DNA from: Cryptomeria japonica
Lineage: Eukaryota > Streptophyta > Pinopsida > Cupressales > Cupressaceae
Direction: 5' to 3'
Length of the DNA stretch: 64,000 bases
Assembly: GCF_030272615.1 (NCBI RefSeq)
Contig: NW_026728921.1
Location: 186,001 to 250,000, forward strand
Each line of letters begins with the position of its first letter. Positions within the stretch are counted from its first letter, which is position 1. Of this stretch, positions 38,060-51,142 are shown one piece after another. Below the pieces are notes generated by a model that made no database searches, had not been told where the DNA came from, and saw only the letters and a list, made by a program, of their open reading frames with translations. The translations under genes were made by a program, and so were the position numbers.

Positions 38060-39347
38060 ACATTCATATATATGGAAGATTTGGGGGGAAGAAAATTTTC
38101 AATGCTGATAATTTTGAAAAAGCAGATATTCTTTAGAATAAGAGATTCCTTTCTAATAAAATATATAGTTTAAATCAATCAGTGGACAATAAATTGTTGA
38201 TTGATTTAGTTTCTCATGAGAAAGATAACAAATAAAAGAACAAGGAGGAAATCCTCATTTTTTGATAGAGCAAAAGTTTTGTTAAAAAATATAGAGTTTT
38301 CTAAATTTGTTAGTTTCATAACTAGCTTCCAGAGTTGCATTTGAACTGTATTTTTTCAGAATAATACAATTTCATAAGCTAGCTAGTTATGGAACAGACA
38401 AATTTAAAAAGTTCTATCTATTTTTACTATCAAGAAATGAATATTTTCATTTGGATATTTTATTTTCAGACTCACCGTTATCTTTTTCATCAGAATCCAA
38501 TTCAATTAGCAATTTCTTGCCTAACGCTTGATTTAAACTAGCATTTTGTTAGAAGGGAACCTCTCATTTGAAACAGTGTCTTGTTTTTCAGAATTTTGAG
38601 CACTGAAGTTTTTGGCACACCCAGACTTTCCATATATCTGAACCTCTAAGTAAAGACAAAAGAAAATCTCACACTTCCAGGCTGCAATAATGGAGTCTCC
38701 GACAAAGAAGGAGTTGAGTTGTGGGCCAGTTTCCGAACCCAGAGTGGCTGCTTAACAGTTTGATTATGGAGAAGAATTATAAAAGCAGTTGCACTATTTA
38801 ACATTTTTTTTTGTCATTTGACAAGAAAACAGTTGCACTATAAAATCTATTATATTAACTCATATTTGTGACCATTCGTGTCCAGGAACAAGAATAAGAG
38901 GAAATAGTACAGAAGATTCAGCCAAGAGCTGCACCAAAGTTGATAATTTTCTCTACTTCCCACATATTGTTGAGGGTGTCAAGTCCTTTTGATAGCACAC
39001 TAGAGATCTCTTTCCTCCAAGGCAATTGCAGCATTTGATAGCATTTCAAATTTATTTCCCATTTCATTAATGGTGTGTTATTACCACAAGCTTTCAGCCT
39101 GGCTTTCTTTCTTATTATATGTGCTCAACAAATGGGTAATTCCTCCTTTTTCTTCTATCTTAGCTTTTCAAGAGAGAACAATAATTTTCAGTGGTTCTAT
39201 CTTACATTAACCTTTCTAAATGTGTAACTGCTACTTTGTAGGAATTAATTTTATTGATATTCTCAGTGGTTCTATGTAATGTCACTGAGTTACCTACTCA
39301 GAACTCTCCCTATAATGTCACTGAGTTACCAATTCTCAGTGGTTCTA

Positions 39348-40274
39348 TGTAATGTCCCCTTTTTAGGATAACTTCTGTCCTCTAAATCTCAATTATTACT
39401 ATGGAAGTGATCTTTGATAACACTTCAAATTATATAATTGATATAATATATGCAACAATAATATCATGCGAGGATATATATATAGAGAGAGAGATTATGT
39501 GTTGATTAATGCTAACTCTGATTGAATAATTACATGTATACCAAATGATGTGATCAATATATCGGCTCTTTCTGCAATTCACTTTGATGAGATTATCTCT
39601 GCTATATCTGATATGTCATATAAATTATGCAAGCTGAACTTGATATTCAATCGGATGTTATTTCTGATCTAACACTTGAGTATATAAAATGTATATATAT
39701 ATACAATGCTAATGTCGCTGGTATCTATGTGTTGCTGTTTCAGGTGTGTAGTTATATTCTTGTTGATTCTGTTGTAGACGATTTGCACTCGCAACAATGA
39801 TGTTGTCTCTGATATATCCTTTTGATCTATGCAACAATGATGTTGTCTCTGATATTTTCTTTTGATCTATCAAACGAACAGATCCAATAAAGGATAAATA
39901 AAAGATCAACGTTTTTCTAATCATCCTTGATGAAGTGTGATCGATGTCCCACTTATACCTTGCAAATCAAAGGGTCACATCTTTTGAATGTGTAAGAGAC
40001 ATGTCTTTACCTAACCGTGTGTATTTCCAAAGATCGCATCTCTTTAATATACTAATTATTATTGTTATCCCTTAATCGATGTCACCCCGATTAGTGCTTC
40101 TTCTTTTAATTATTATTATATCTTCATTGTTGTTCTTCTATCTCAGCCACGTCACTTATAACGTCTCATTGAATCGATCACATACTTATCGTGTGTATCG
40201 TCTTGCTGCTGTAGATGCTCATAGTGTAGATGTTGGTGATTGAACTAGTGGATTGTCTGTATGGGGACATCACA
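39348..40274. mobile_element. 927-bp solo LTR with TTCTA target duplication (unit 4)
   Basis: TTCTA at 39343-39347 and at 40275-40279. It carries a set of variants shared only with unit 6 (gatcacatac, tgtgtatcgtc, tttccaaagatcg). The 40-bp duplication is at 39791-39870. Confidence 0.92.
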
Positions 40275-42660
40275 TTCTATATTCGTCACCTACTCAGAAC
40301 TCTCCCTTGAAAACTCCTAATCTGTAATATCATTTGTCACAGAGTTACCTTGGTGGTTCTGTATTCTTTACCTTGGTATGAGCTTAATGTTTGCATGTAC
40401 TCGTATTATTTCAGGAAAAGAACTATTACTAAGAGCCATGGGATATTCAAAGGAGACAAAGATTTATGTTCAGTACCATACGAAATATGTTCCCTAATTT
40501 GATATGTTCGAAAAAAGGTCCTAATATGAGACAGTTATGACTCGTAGGTTTTTCAAATTCTTTCTTGTGAACTTGCATTTTCAATAGTCTTCCTGATCTG
40601 AAATGGGTATTATTTATTTGAAATCCTTGTTTCATATTGTGGCCCTGCAAGGTATGCCTTGCAGTTTATTTTCACATTTTTGGAAGCTTTTCATTCCAAT
40701 ATACTGCGAACACAGGACTACTCTGCTGTCCAATCACTAGCACTGTAGCACCGCAGTGCATAACACTGAGAACACTAGATGAAACAGCAATATATTTGTC
40801 ATAGCCCCTAGAAACTATGTTTATTATTTTGCATGACCCTTGTTGGATGTCCGTTTTGTTATATGGACTATATATGTGTATCAGTTGTAAAGTTGATGTT
40901 AATATTATTGAATATAATTATTATCTTTATTATGCTATCTCTTATTTAATGTATTTATTTTGTTTAGAAGACGAATAATGTGTGGGTGTCTTTGGGTGCA
41001 GGTATAAAGGTGTATGTGTCAAAGTCTCTGGTTAGCCTTTGGGATAATTTAGATTTTTGCAATCCAGTTAAATTGAATTTGTAAATTTAATAATATAAGC
41101 AAATCTAGCCAGAATTGTTTGAGCTACCATTTATTACTAAAATTCTTTATTCAATCATTATTGTTTAGTTATTATTGATTATGAATGCAAATATTGATAC
41201 TATCATATTTACATATTTGTTAAGTAAAGGTGTTTATAATAAATTTACCAAAGAATAATTAACTGAATTTAATATATAATAAATATATTAAATGGTAAAC
41301 AACAACTAAATATCAATATAAACATAAATTAAAAAAACATGAATAAATAAATAGAAGCATATAAACAAATAATTAAATCTATAATGTATGGGGAAGGAGT
41401 GCAAAATATAAATAATAGTTAATAAATGTTCCAACTATCCCATGAGGGGAGGTAGGAAATAAAACAAGCAAATGTATTGAAGGAAATGAACACATGGGTA
41501 GGAAGTACATGGCAGCAAAATAATTTATTGGAGAAGCTAGGCACCAAAATGTAGGACACCATAGTTAATGAGCATGGCCAAAGGCATCGGAGAGATGAAT
41601 GTAGGACAAAGAGGAGAGCTCTACCATTAAAATGTTATTGCACCCATGTCTATAAAGGTTGTCCAAAAAAAAAAAAAAAGACACCATGATGCTAGGCGTG
41701 CTTAAAAACCCTATGAACCCTCATAAATCAGATTATCAATACATTCATTCTGAGCTAGGAAACACAAAAAAAAATGTGAGGGATTGCAACCAAAGGGGGA
41801 GAACAAGGAAGAAATGTGTAGGTTCACGCATTGGAAAAACCGTAGGACTCTATTAATCCAAGTTCATTTATTCTAATTGAAATTATAATTTCTATTATGA
41901 TCCAATGAATAGATTTTAAATATAATTAATTAAAGTCTTAAATTACCCTCTCCTATTGATTTGCAACACACTAGTTATAATATTAATATTTCCATATGCG
42001 CTATCGACTCCCTCTATTTATCATGTCTCTAAATTTCACACATTTTCCATAATCAATGATAGATTTAAAGAAATCCATCATAAATTATAACACTTCATAG
42101 ATTTCACGTATTTATGAATTATGATAGGTACATTAAACAAATCAATTACTAGATATATAAAATATCATACTAGTTGTGACGACATTTAGAGGTGTTAACT
42201 TGGGAGTTGGATCATGTTAAAATTCAAGAATATAATTACTTTTGTAGAGCAATAATATATCTCCATAGATGTTAATATCGAACCTTTCTAATAAGATAGC
42301 TGAAATAAAAATAGTTCAAACAACTCAGTCTTTTCAAACTCATTTTTGTAATGTATCACTTTCTAAATCTCATGTGTTGGAGTATTGCATATTTTAGTTG
42401 CATAGATTGGAATCTACTTGTTTGAACTCTTGAAATTAAGTAATGAAGTGGAATGACCAAATTAAGTGCATTCACTCAAAAGTAAAATCAAGACTGCCTT
42501 GTATAAGATGTCACTAAAAATGCATATATACTTTATAATAGGAAAAGCTCAAAGAATACACTCATAGTAACGAAAAAATTCTACCTCAATGGTCTTTTCT
42601 TGCCAATATTGCTAGACCCTTAGTGAAGAAGCTGAGTACACAACTACACTAATTATTTTT

Positions 42661-44517
42661 ATGAAAACTATATTGGTGGATTGTGTGGACGAGTATGAAG
42701 TCCTAAAAAGAGCACACCTCAGACTCGAAGTGAAACAAATTAATGATTATGGTCCGAAGATAAACACTCCAAATATTGTGGATGATGAAAACGATTTTCT
42801 TGACCCCCAATTTGTCGATGATAGGAAGCCAGAAGTAATACCAGAAATTGACTGGAAAGAAGATGAGGAAGAACAAATTCAAACCAAGACAATCTTGGTC
42901 ATTCTAAGAATAGAGAAGTGGGTTAGAAAGAAGAAACTAAGTAGAAGCTCAAGGAAGGGTTCAACCTCAACCACTAAGGTCTTCAATATCTAATTCTCTT
43001 GTCCCATCTTGTGCTGTAAGTTCACTGAAACAGGGAAAAGGAGGACAGAGAGAAAAGATAGTGCAAATCAAAGAGGAGACAACTTCTGTCAGAGTCACTC
43101 GCTCTAGGACAGGGGACAAAAGACAATCCTTGCCTGTTGAAACTATGGTGGTTGACCTTGAGATGGATATGACCTCAATTGATCCAATCAAAGAAACAAA
43201 AAGTGCTGGCTGATGAGGGTAATAATCGGCAAGAATAGGAAGCCTCAAATGAAGTTACTACTATGGTAGTAAGGGACGGAAAAGAGATTGGAACTGATTC
43301 AGATAAGCCTCAAGTTCCTTCAGGACTAGTATGGTTAGCAAATATGTCAAGCAACATTAAGAGAAACATTGTTCCAGCCTCGATTCCAATAGAAGACATG
43401 GTGAGTAAATTCTTGGGAAAGACTCCAAAAATGAAGAAGTCCAAAACTATGTCAAAATTTGACTTTGATGCAGATAGTGGGAACTGGATTGCAGAGATTG
43501 CATGCCCATCAACATATGAAAAGACAGAGAACTCTACATCTCAGGACTTCACTGTTGAAAAGATAAATATTGGAACTGCTTCTCAAGCCACGTATGTTCT
43601 CCACCTTGAGGATTCAACAAAGAAAATCATAACCAGGACCTGGAAAGAGAAAAAAGATAAGCATCGGATGAAAGAGATGTTACGAAGGATGGTTGAATCC
43701 ATTCAGGCAATCAATTCTCTGAACCCTCAAACTATGTCACAGATTCCAATGTCCTTTGATCCTAAGTCCCATGCAAATTAGAAGAATTTAGAGTAAATAC
43801 AAAAATGCAGGTTGATCATAGAAACTATGATGGAGTGGCTAGAAAAGATTTGAAAGTCTGGTGCAGAGTACTATGTTAATCTAAGCAAGGTATATGATGG
43901 GGCAATGCAATTAATGAAGGAGTTGGAAGTTTAAATTGTCAATTGGAAGAAAGGGGAAGCTAAATGGGCATCAAAAGTTGTGCAGATGTGAGAAGTGTAG
44001 AATTATGGGGTAATGAATTTTCTTGCGAAAAGACCTATGGCTGACCTGGATGACAGCATTTTGTATGTGTGCCAGAGGAATATTGAATGGAGAAATTCTC
44101 TTATAAAATAGGCTTATGAGGACTTCGCAAAGTTGGTAAACCAACTCACAGAATTAGTTACTTAAATAAGAAACGAGCTTGTGTGCAATGGGATTTAATG
44201 TTTGAATGATGATTGAAGAACCCTTGAAACGATCAAGGTTATAATAGGATCATTTAAGAGGAAAATTGATTATGTGAAAGAGGCTAAGGGTTAGGTTCCA
44301 GATGACTTAAGTGTGATTGTTAAGATCGAATCACTCTTGTTTCTATGCATTAGACATCTGGATAGTCACTCTGACAAAAGTCGCACAAGTTAACAGGGAA
44401 AAAGAGGTTTGGAAGCAATGTACGGCACACGTGGGATTACCTCATCATACAATCATTCAGCACTTCACCACTACTCATGCAGATTGGAAGAAAGAAGCAG
44501 TTATCAAACCTGCATAG
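42661..44517 (+). pseudogene. Decayed plus-strand gene of unknown function (units 4/5), best-preserved copy
   Basis: Both the N-terminal ORF (42661-42993, 110 codons) and the central ORF (43263-43781, 172 codons) are open here, making this the least damaged copy. They are still in different frames with a broken ~270-bp link. That link contains the basic RVTRSRT-type stretch, and a frame change occurs near its end at an A-rich run (caaaaagtgctggctga). Private changes include a Thr-Tyr in place of Thr-Asp in the PSTDEK motif of the central ORF. Confidence 0.5.
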
Positions 44518-45338
44518 TGACATTTTTCGTTGATGATAAATCCTTTTTCAATTGTTAGTTGCATAAACAATTTTATATTTATACTGGTTTCACTGACTTT
44601 GCAGGGCAGAATTGTTGGCTTTCCATGTTTCTTGTTATAATTGTTTGCCCGGTTGTGGCTATATAACAATATTTTCGAGACTCTAGAAAGATCCAAAAAA
44701 TTGTGATTTTTCGAGCATCAAACAATATATGTTTATGTTTTGAATTCCTTGGAACTGGATTGACTGATTTACAAATCAAAATGATTATGGTGTGTAGTCT
44801 TTGAATTTGTGCATTTAAAGATTGGCGATCTTTCTTTAAAAAATCAGTTATGTGCATCATACATTATTCTTATCAGTCAATTCTATATTTTCTTGAATTC
44901 ATTGTAATATATATTTGTTAGAAGATTCGTTCTGGATTGAGTTGCGTTGATCCCCCTTGCCCTGTGAGGCATGAGAGGGTATCGATCAGAATCAATACTG
45001 CATTGAACTTGCTTTGCACAGAATTTATGGAATGAACTTATGCTCAGATACAGAGTCTGTGGTCTCTTATTTAATCTTTATAATTTTCACTCTTTTTTTA
45101 TATTATGGCATTCCTTTGTGTTGATAGATGAATGCTAAAACCTTTTTATGCTTTTTGGTTAAAAGCATCTTCATTTCAAGATTTTCTGTGTAGAATTTAT
45201 TGCAAATAATATGAGGAGCTTCCCTCTAATGCAGAGGATGGATTTTGATTAGCTCATCCAACTATTGGTTTATTTGTGTCATTTTATTAAGGGGTGTACA
45301 AAAGTGGTATTATCATTTAGAGAAAATAACTATTGCAA

Positions 45339-46333
45339 TTACAAGAAAGGGACAAATTTGTTAGCCAACCCATACAAACAAAAGCGTTGATCTCCCACTG
45401 CTGGTGAAGAAATATATAACTCTTTCCTCACATCCTTCAGTTGTCTCTTGCACAAAAGCAACAATACGGGCAAGCCTTGCGGCTTCCAAAACCCCATCAG
45501 CCCATATTCTCCAACCTCGTATGGGTTCCTTTGCACCATGCCTCTTCTCTACACCCATTTTTATTAGCACTTGGTGCATAGTAGGATTCTTCTCATTTTG
45601 GGAGACAAGCTCCATAGAGAATTCCCTAGGATGCCCAAATACCTCGGAAAACCTTTCACTGCCCACCATTTTCTTTATACTCCGTCTCCTTGGTGAAGCT
45701 CTCTTCACTAGGGTCAACTTCAATTTCTACCACATCTTGAAAATAATCCAAAACAAGGCCCAAGCCGGACCTCGATCGGGGCAACTCTCCCACCACATCA
45801 AGAGGCTCGACACGTTGTCTTCGTTTTGACCTGTAATGGTCATCATCATGTGTATTTGGAGCACGTAGAATTCTAGGAAACTTTTTTGCTTATAGAAGCA
45901 CCTCCCATTGCATCAAGCACAACATCTTACACTTCATTAGCCAAGTCCATAGGCACATATTCTTCTAAGAAAAGGTCTCCTCCCTCTTAAACCACAACCT
46001 CTTTTCTAGCATCTTTCTGCTAAAAAATTCTGGTGTCTTTATAGGGACTATCTTCAACTCCAACTGAGGCATCACAACTTTCAACCTTCACCACACAAAT
46101 GCCAACAACTTCTTGACCATTAACAGTTTGGCCAATAACTACCAAAGATGGCTCAAGATAGGAGCAAATAAGAATCCCAACATCCTTCTCTTTGTTGGAT
46201 TCTCCTCTTCCATTGAGTTCCCCTTTTTCTTCCAGCCATCCCACCAAAGCACATGACACTTGAAGTGCTTTTTTACATGGAATATAAAACTACCATAGAA
46301 GTTATGAATTTTACCTTCTCCTTCTTCCTCCAT
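45339..46333 (-). pseudogene. Gene remnant inside truncated LTR element (unit 5)
   Basis: Same layout of stops and frame changes. Private variants include SPYKDTRIF (Ile to Lys), ARLARIVAF (Gly to Arg) and FHVKKHFK. All are missense changes in an already broken reading frame, consistent with absence of selection on the protein. Confidence 0.45.
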
Positions 46334-46352
46334 CTCTACTCAAGCAAACCTA

Positions 46353-46365
46353 GGCTCTGATACCA
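46353..46365 (-). other. tRNA-iMet primer-binding site (unit 5)
   Basis: Consensus TGGTATCAGAGCC on the minus strand, 2 bp from the LTR. Confidence 0.88.
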
Positions 46366-46367
46366 AT

Positions 46368-46706
46368 TGTTAGATATAAGAGAAGCCGAGAAAAGATAAT
46401 TGAATGAAACAAAAAATGTTTCACCAATAAATGTCTACATCCACCAAAGCAGGAAAATCTTATCTATTAGCCGATATCCAGTACATGGCTATACAAATCT
46501 ATTTATACATTACGTCAGACATAAAATGAAGAGTCAAGGGAAGGCAAACAGACCGTTGGGCTTCATATACCCAACAAGAAGTATCCCCCTCTCTATATAA
46601 TTGGGTTGAACAAATAATTTGGAATAAAATTTAATAATATTAGTTAAATATTATTTAATTATATTTAATTGATAGAATCTATATATAATAATAATTTGGT
46701 CTAACA
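46368..46706 (-). mobile_element. 339-bp LTR of a truncated LTR retrotransposon (unit 5)
   Basis: One base longer than the others because of an inserted g near the inner edge (gatataagagaagcc for gatataaagaagcc region). TATA box at 46499-46507. Confidence 0.85.
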
Positions 46707-46944
46707 ATTTATTTAAAACAAAATTGAATAATATTGATTAATGTGTTTTTTGTTATATTTAAATAAAATTAAGAATAAAATACTATTTCTCTTCCCTATT
46801 CTGTATAATCATCCGTCCATTTATTTGCAGCAAAATAAACTCATAAGAAAATTATTGAAGCAACTCTTTGAAAAAATAAATTATAGATTTTTCTCTAAAA
46901 TAAAAGAATTAATTAAAAAATTCTTACCTACCCTACATTACTAA

Positions 46945-47855
46945 TGGATAACTTTTTGCCCTAGGGCATAATTTGAGTGTAAAATTATAGAAATAACCCT
47001 TTCTAAATAAAAATTTCTTCATTCTTCTTTAAAAATATTTTAAAAGATAATAATAGTTCATTATCTACCCAACATAATTGGTTGATCATTTCTTTTTCAA
47101 AAGGCATAACTTAGTGAAAAATATAGAAACATCTCCTTGAAAAATCTTAACTACCCTTTGTAACCATTGGATCAAGTGATAGACATCTCTTTGAAAATTG
47201 AAACTATTGTTTCATCTTAAATAAACAATATTTTTATTACCTACCCTTCTTAACTATTGGGTCACTTACTGCACACGAGGCATAGCCGAAAATTGTAGAA
47301 ACAACTCCTTGGAAATTATAACCACCCTATGTAACCATTGGATCACTAGATAGGAAATTCTTTCTCCTCTAAATAAATAATTTTTCCTTAACTATAACCA
47401 TTCAATCACCTTATATCCCAGAGGGCATAAGTTTAGTAGGGAATTATAGAAACAACTCCTTGGATATTTTAATTACCTTATGTAACCATTGGATCACAAT
47501 ATAAGTAACTCTTTGGAAATTGAATCTATTGATTTTCCTTTAAAATAAAACAATATTTCTGGTGCCTACCCTTATTAACTATTGCATCACTTATTTGCCA
47601 CTAGGCATAAGTTTAGTTGAAAATTATAGAAAGAACTCCTTGAAAACATTAACTACCCTATGTAACCATTGGATCACTAGATAAGCAACTCATAGAAAAT
47701 TGGAATTATTGATTGACAATAAAAATAAAATGATATTTCTCTTACCTACACCTCTTAACTATTTGAATGCTTATTTCAAACCATTTGTTTTCTCTACCTA
47801 CCCCTCTTAACTTTTGGAATGCTTATTTCAAACTATTTATTTTCTCTACCTACCC
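46945..47855. repeat. Degenerate internal repeat (unit 5)
   Basis: Odd-unit type at the four diagnostic sites. It carries several private changes (ggtgcctaccc, tttagttgaaa, ctatgtatttg). Confidence 0.72.
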
Positions 47856-48807
47856 ACTATGTATTTGACAAAATTTCTCGTTAGCCATTCAACTATTTAT
47901 TTTGCTTCATCGATCAACCTTCACCAATATGTCTTCCTCTTTCTCATGACTTTCACCAGTTTGAATGGCCTTGGAGATGCTGGCTTGTAGGTTAGTACTA
48001 GAGAGTGTGTTCAGAAATTTTTTGTTGTAGGGCTAAGACAATGACATTCTTTCGGTAGATGGAGGAAAGTATGAATAATCTTTTCACTTAGATATTAATT
48101 TTTTTACACTTTTTCCCATTACAATGATATATTTTTTTGTTTTTTCCCTCTATATTTATGTGTTTGTTCCTGAGTGTAGTGGAGAACATAAGTAGCACTA
48201 TGGAGAGCACAAATAGCAGAAATATGTCCACATGATAGAAACCAACAGAAATAAATATTATATTTCTTTTGTTTTTAATACAATTAATTTTTTTATTTTT
48301 TTTTTTCAATAAATAAATTTTATTGTAAAACTCGTTATTTTCTTTACATCTTGAGAACAGAAGTTTATCATCATATTGTTGTAATCTAAAATGTGAAGGT
48401 TTTCTCTCCATGTTTCCTTTGCACCAATGAGCTCTTCTACGTCATGCCTTTGCACCATCTTTTCTTTATACACCTTTTTAATTCAACTTGACATTCTCCG
48501 AATGTTAATTGAATTCAAGTGCATGTCTGTCTTTCAGGAGGACATTTGCTTTTAGATTCTGTACTTAATTTGTGCAAAAGTTCCTTCTCGTATATTCATG
48601 CACGTAGGAATGTGATAGTGGTTCTAGTCCCACTCAACATTCTTGTGGCTTCAATGCTTAGGTCTGTCTCAACCTCTTCATATGGGTTTTGCATCTGAGT
48701 TTGAAGGAGCTTCTTATACAATGTTTTTATATGCACTATTCATAATTGTGAAAATAATTTCTGTAATGTTTTTCATGCATGACATTCTTCCTTTGATTGT
48801 TTCACAG

Positions 48808-48933
48808 CTTATAAATGGCTCGCAAGGTCCAACTGGGCAACAATGGAAGGTGGAGTTAGTAAGTATAAACAATAAAGTAGAATTTCGACATGGTTGGCAA
48901 GAATTTGTCAGTTATATAGCGATGTTTTACTAG
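48808..48933 (+). pseudogene. B3 domain exon fragment (unit 5)
   Basis: Identical protein over the domain part and the same acceptor-like tract immediately upstream. Confidence 0.6.
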
Positions 48934-50217
48934 ACATTCATATATATGGAAGATTTGGGGGGAAGAAAATTTTCAATGCTGATAATTTTGAAAAAACAGA
49001 TATTCTTTAGAATAAGAGATTCCTTTCTAATAAAATATATAGTTTAAATCAATCAGTGGACAATAAATTGTTGATTGATTTAATTTCTCATGAGAAAGAT
49101 AACAAATAAAAGAACAAGGAGGAAATCCTCATTTTTTGATAGAGCAAAAGTTTTGTTAAAAAATATAGAGTTTTCTAAATTTGTTAGTTTCATAACTAGC
49201 TTCCAGAGTTGCATTTGAACTGTATTTTTTCAGAATAATACAATTTCATAAGCTAGCTAGTTATGGAACAGACAAATTTAAAAAGTTCTATCTATTTTTA
49301 CTATCAAGAAATGAATATTTTCATTTGGATATTTTATTTTCAGACTCACCGTTATCTTTTTCATCAGAATCCAATTCAATTAGCAATTTCTTGCCTAATG
49401 CTTGATTTAAACTAGCATTTTGTTAGAAGGGAACCTCTCATTTGAAACAGTGTCTTGTTTTTCAGAATTTTGAGCACTGAAGTTTTTGGCACACCCAGAC
49501 TTTCCATATATGTGAACCTCTAAGTAAAGACAAAAGAAAATCTCACACTTCCAGGCTGCAATAATCGAGTCTCCGACAAAGAAGGAGTTGAGTTGTGGGC
49601 CAGTTTCCGAACCCAGAGTGGCTGCTTAACAGTTTGATTATGGAGAAGAATTATAAAAGCAGTTGCACTATTTAACATTTTCTTTTGTCATTTGACAAGA
49701 AAACAGTTGCACTATAAAATCTATTATATTAACTCATATTTGTGACCATTCGTGTCCAGGAACAAGAATAAGAGGAAATAGTACAGAAGATTCAACCAAG
49801 AGCTGCACCAAAGTTGATAATTTTCTCTACTTCCCACATATTGTTGAGGGTGTCAAGTCCTTTTGATAGCACACTAGAGATCTCTTTCCTCCAAGGCAAT
49901 TGCAGCATTTGATAGCATTTCAAATTTATTTCCCATTTCATTAATGGTGTGTTATTAGCACAAGCTTTCAGCCTGGCTTTCTTATTATATGTGCTCAACA
50001 AATGGGTAATTCCTCCTTTTTCTTCTATCTTAGCTTTTCAAGAGAGAACAATAATTTTCAGTGGTTCTATCTTACATTAACCTTTCTAAATGTGTAACTG
50101 CTACTTTGTAGGAATTAATTTTATTGATATTCTCAGTGGTTCTATGTAATGTCACTGAGTTACCTACTCAGAACTCTCCCTATAATGTCACTGAGTTACC
50201 AATTCTCAGTGGTTCTA

Positions 50218-51142
50218 TGTAATGTCCCCTTTTTAGGATAACTTCTGTCCTAAATCTCAATTATTACTATGGAAGTGATCTTTGATAACACTTCAAATTA
50301 TATAATTGATATAATATATGCAACAATAATATCATGCAAGGATATATATATAGAGAGAGAGATTATGTGTTGATTAATGCTAACTCTGATTGAATAATTA
50401 CATGTATACCAAATGATGTGATCAATATATCGGCTCTTTCTGCAATTCACTTTGATGAGATTATCTCTGCTATATCTGATATGTCATATAAATTATGCAA
50501 GCTGAACTTGATATTCAATCGGATGCTATTTCTGATCTAACACTTGAGTATATAAAATGTATATATATATACAATGCTAATGTCGCTGGTATCTATGTGT
50601 TGCTGTTTCAGGTGTGTAGTTATATTCTTGTTGATTCTGTTGTAGACGATTTGCACTCGCAACAATGATGTTGTCTCTGATATATCCTTTTGATCTATGC
50701 AACAATGATGTTGTCTCTGATATTTTCTTTTGATCTATCAAACGAACAGATCCAATAAAGGATAAATAAAAGATCAACGTTTTTCTAATCATCCTTGATG
50801 AAGTGTGATCGATGTCCCACTTATACCTTGCAAATCAAAGGGTCACATCTTTTGAATGTGTAAGAGACATGTCTTTACCTAACCGTGTGTATTTCCACAG
50901 ATCGCATCTCTTTAATTTACTAATTATTATTGTTATCCCTTAATCGATGTCACCCCGATTAGTGCTTCTTCTTTTAATTATTATTATATCTTCATTGTTG
51001 TTCTTCTATCTCAGCCACGTCACTTATAACGTCTCATTGAATCGGTCAAATACTTATCGTGTGTATGGTCTTGCTGCTGTAGATGCTCATAGTGTAGATG
51101 TTGGTGATTGAACTAGTGGATTGTCTGTATGGGGACATCACA
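50218..51142. mobile_element. 925-bp solo LTR with TTCTA target duplication (unit 5)
   Basis: TTCTA at 50213-50217 and at 51143-51147. It is 2 bp short because tctgtcctctaaatc has become tctgtcctaaatc. The 40-bp duplication is at 50659-50738. Confidence 0.92.

Larger units (their letters stand above)
32605..43473. repeat. Tandem macrosatellite, unit 4 (10,869 bp)
   Basis: Fourth copy. At 34.5-35.5 kb it pairs with unit 1 in the minus-strand remnant. From about 35.5 kb to the window end it stays at a constant 21,737 bp from unit 6, and in the second half it shares private variants with that unit: tggagtctcc near 38.69 kb, tttccaaagatcg near 40.03 kb and gaatcgatcac near 40.17 kb. Confidence 0.97.
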
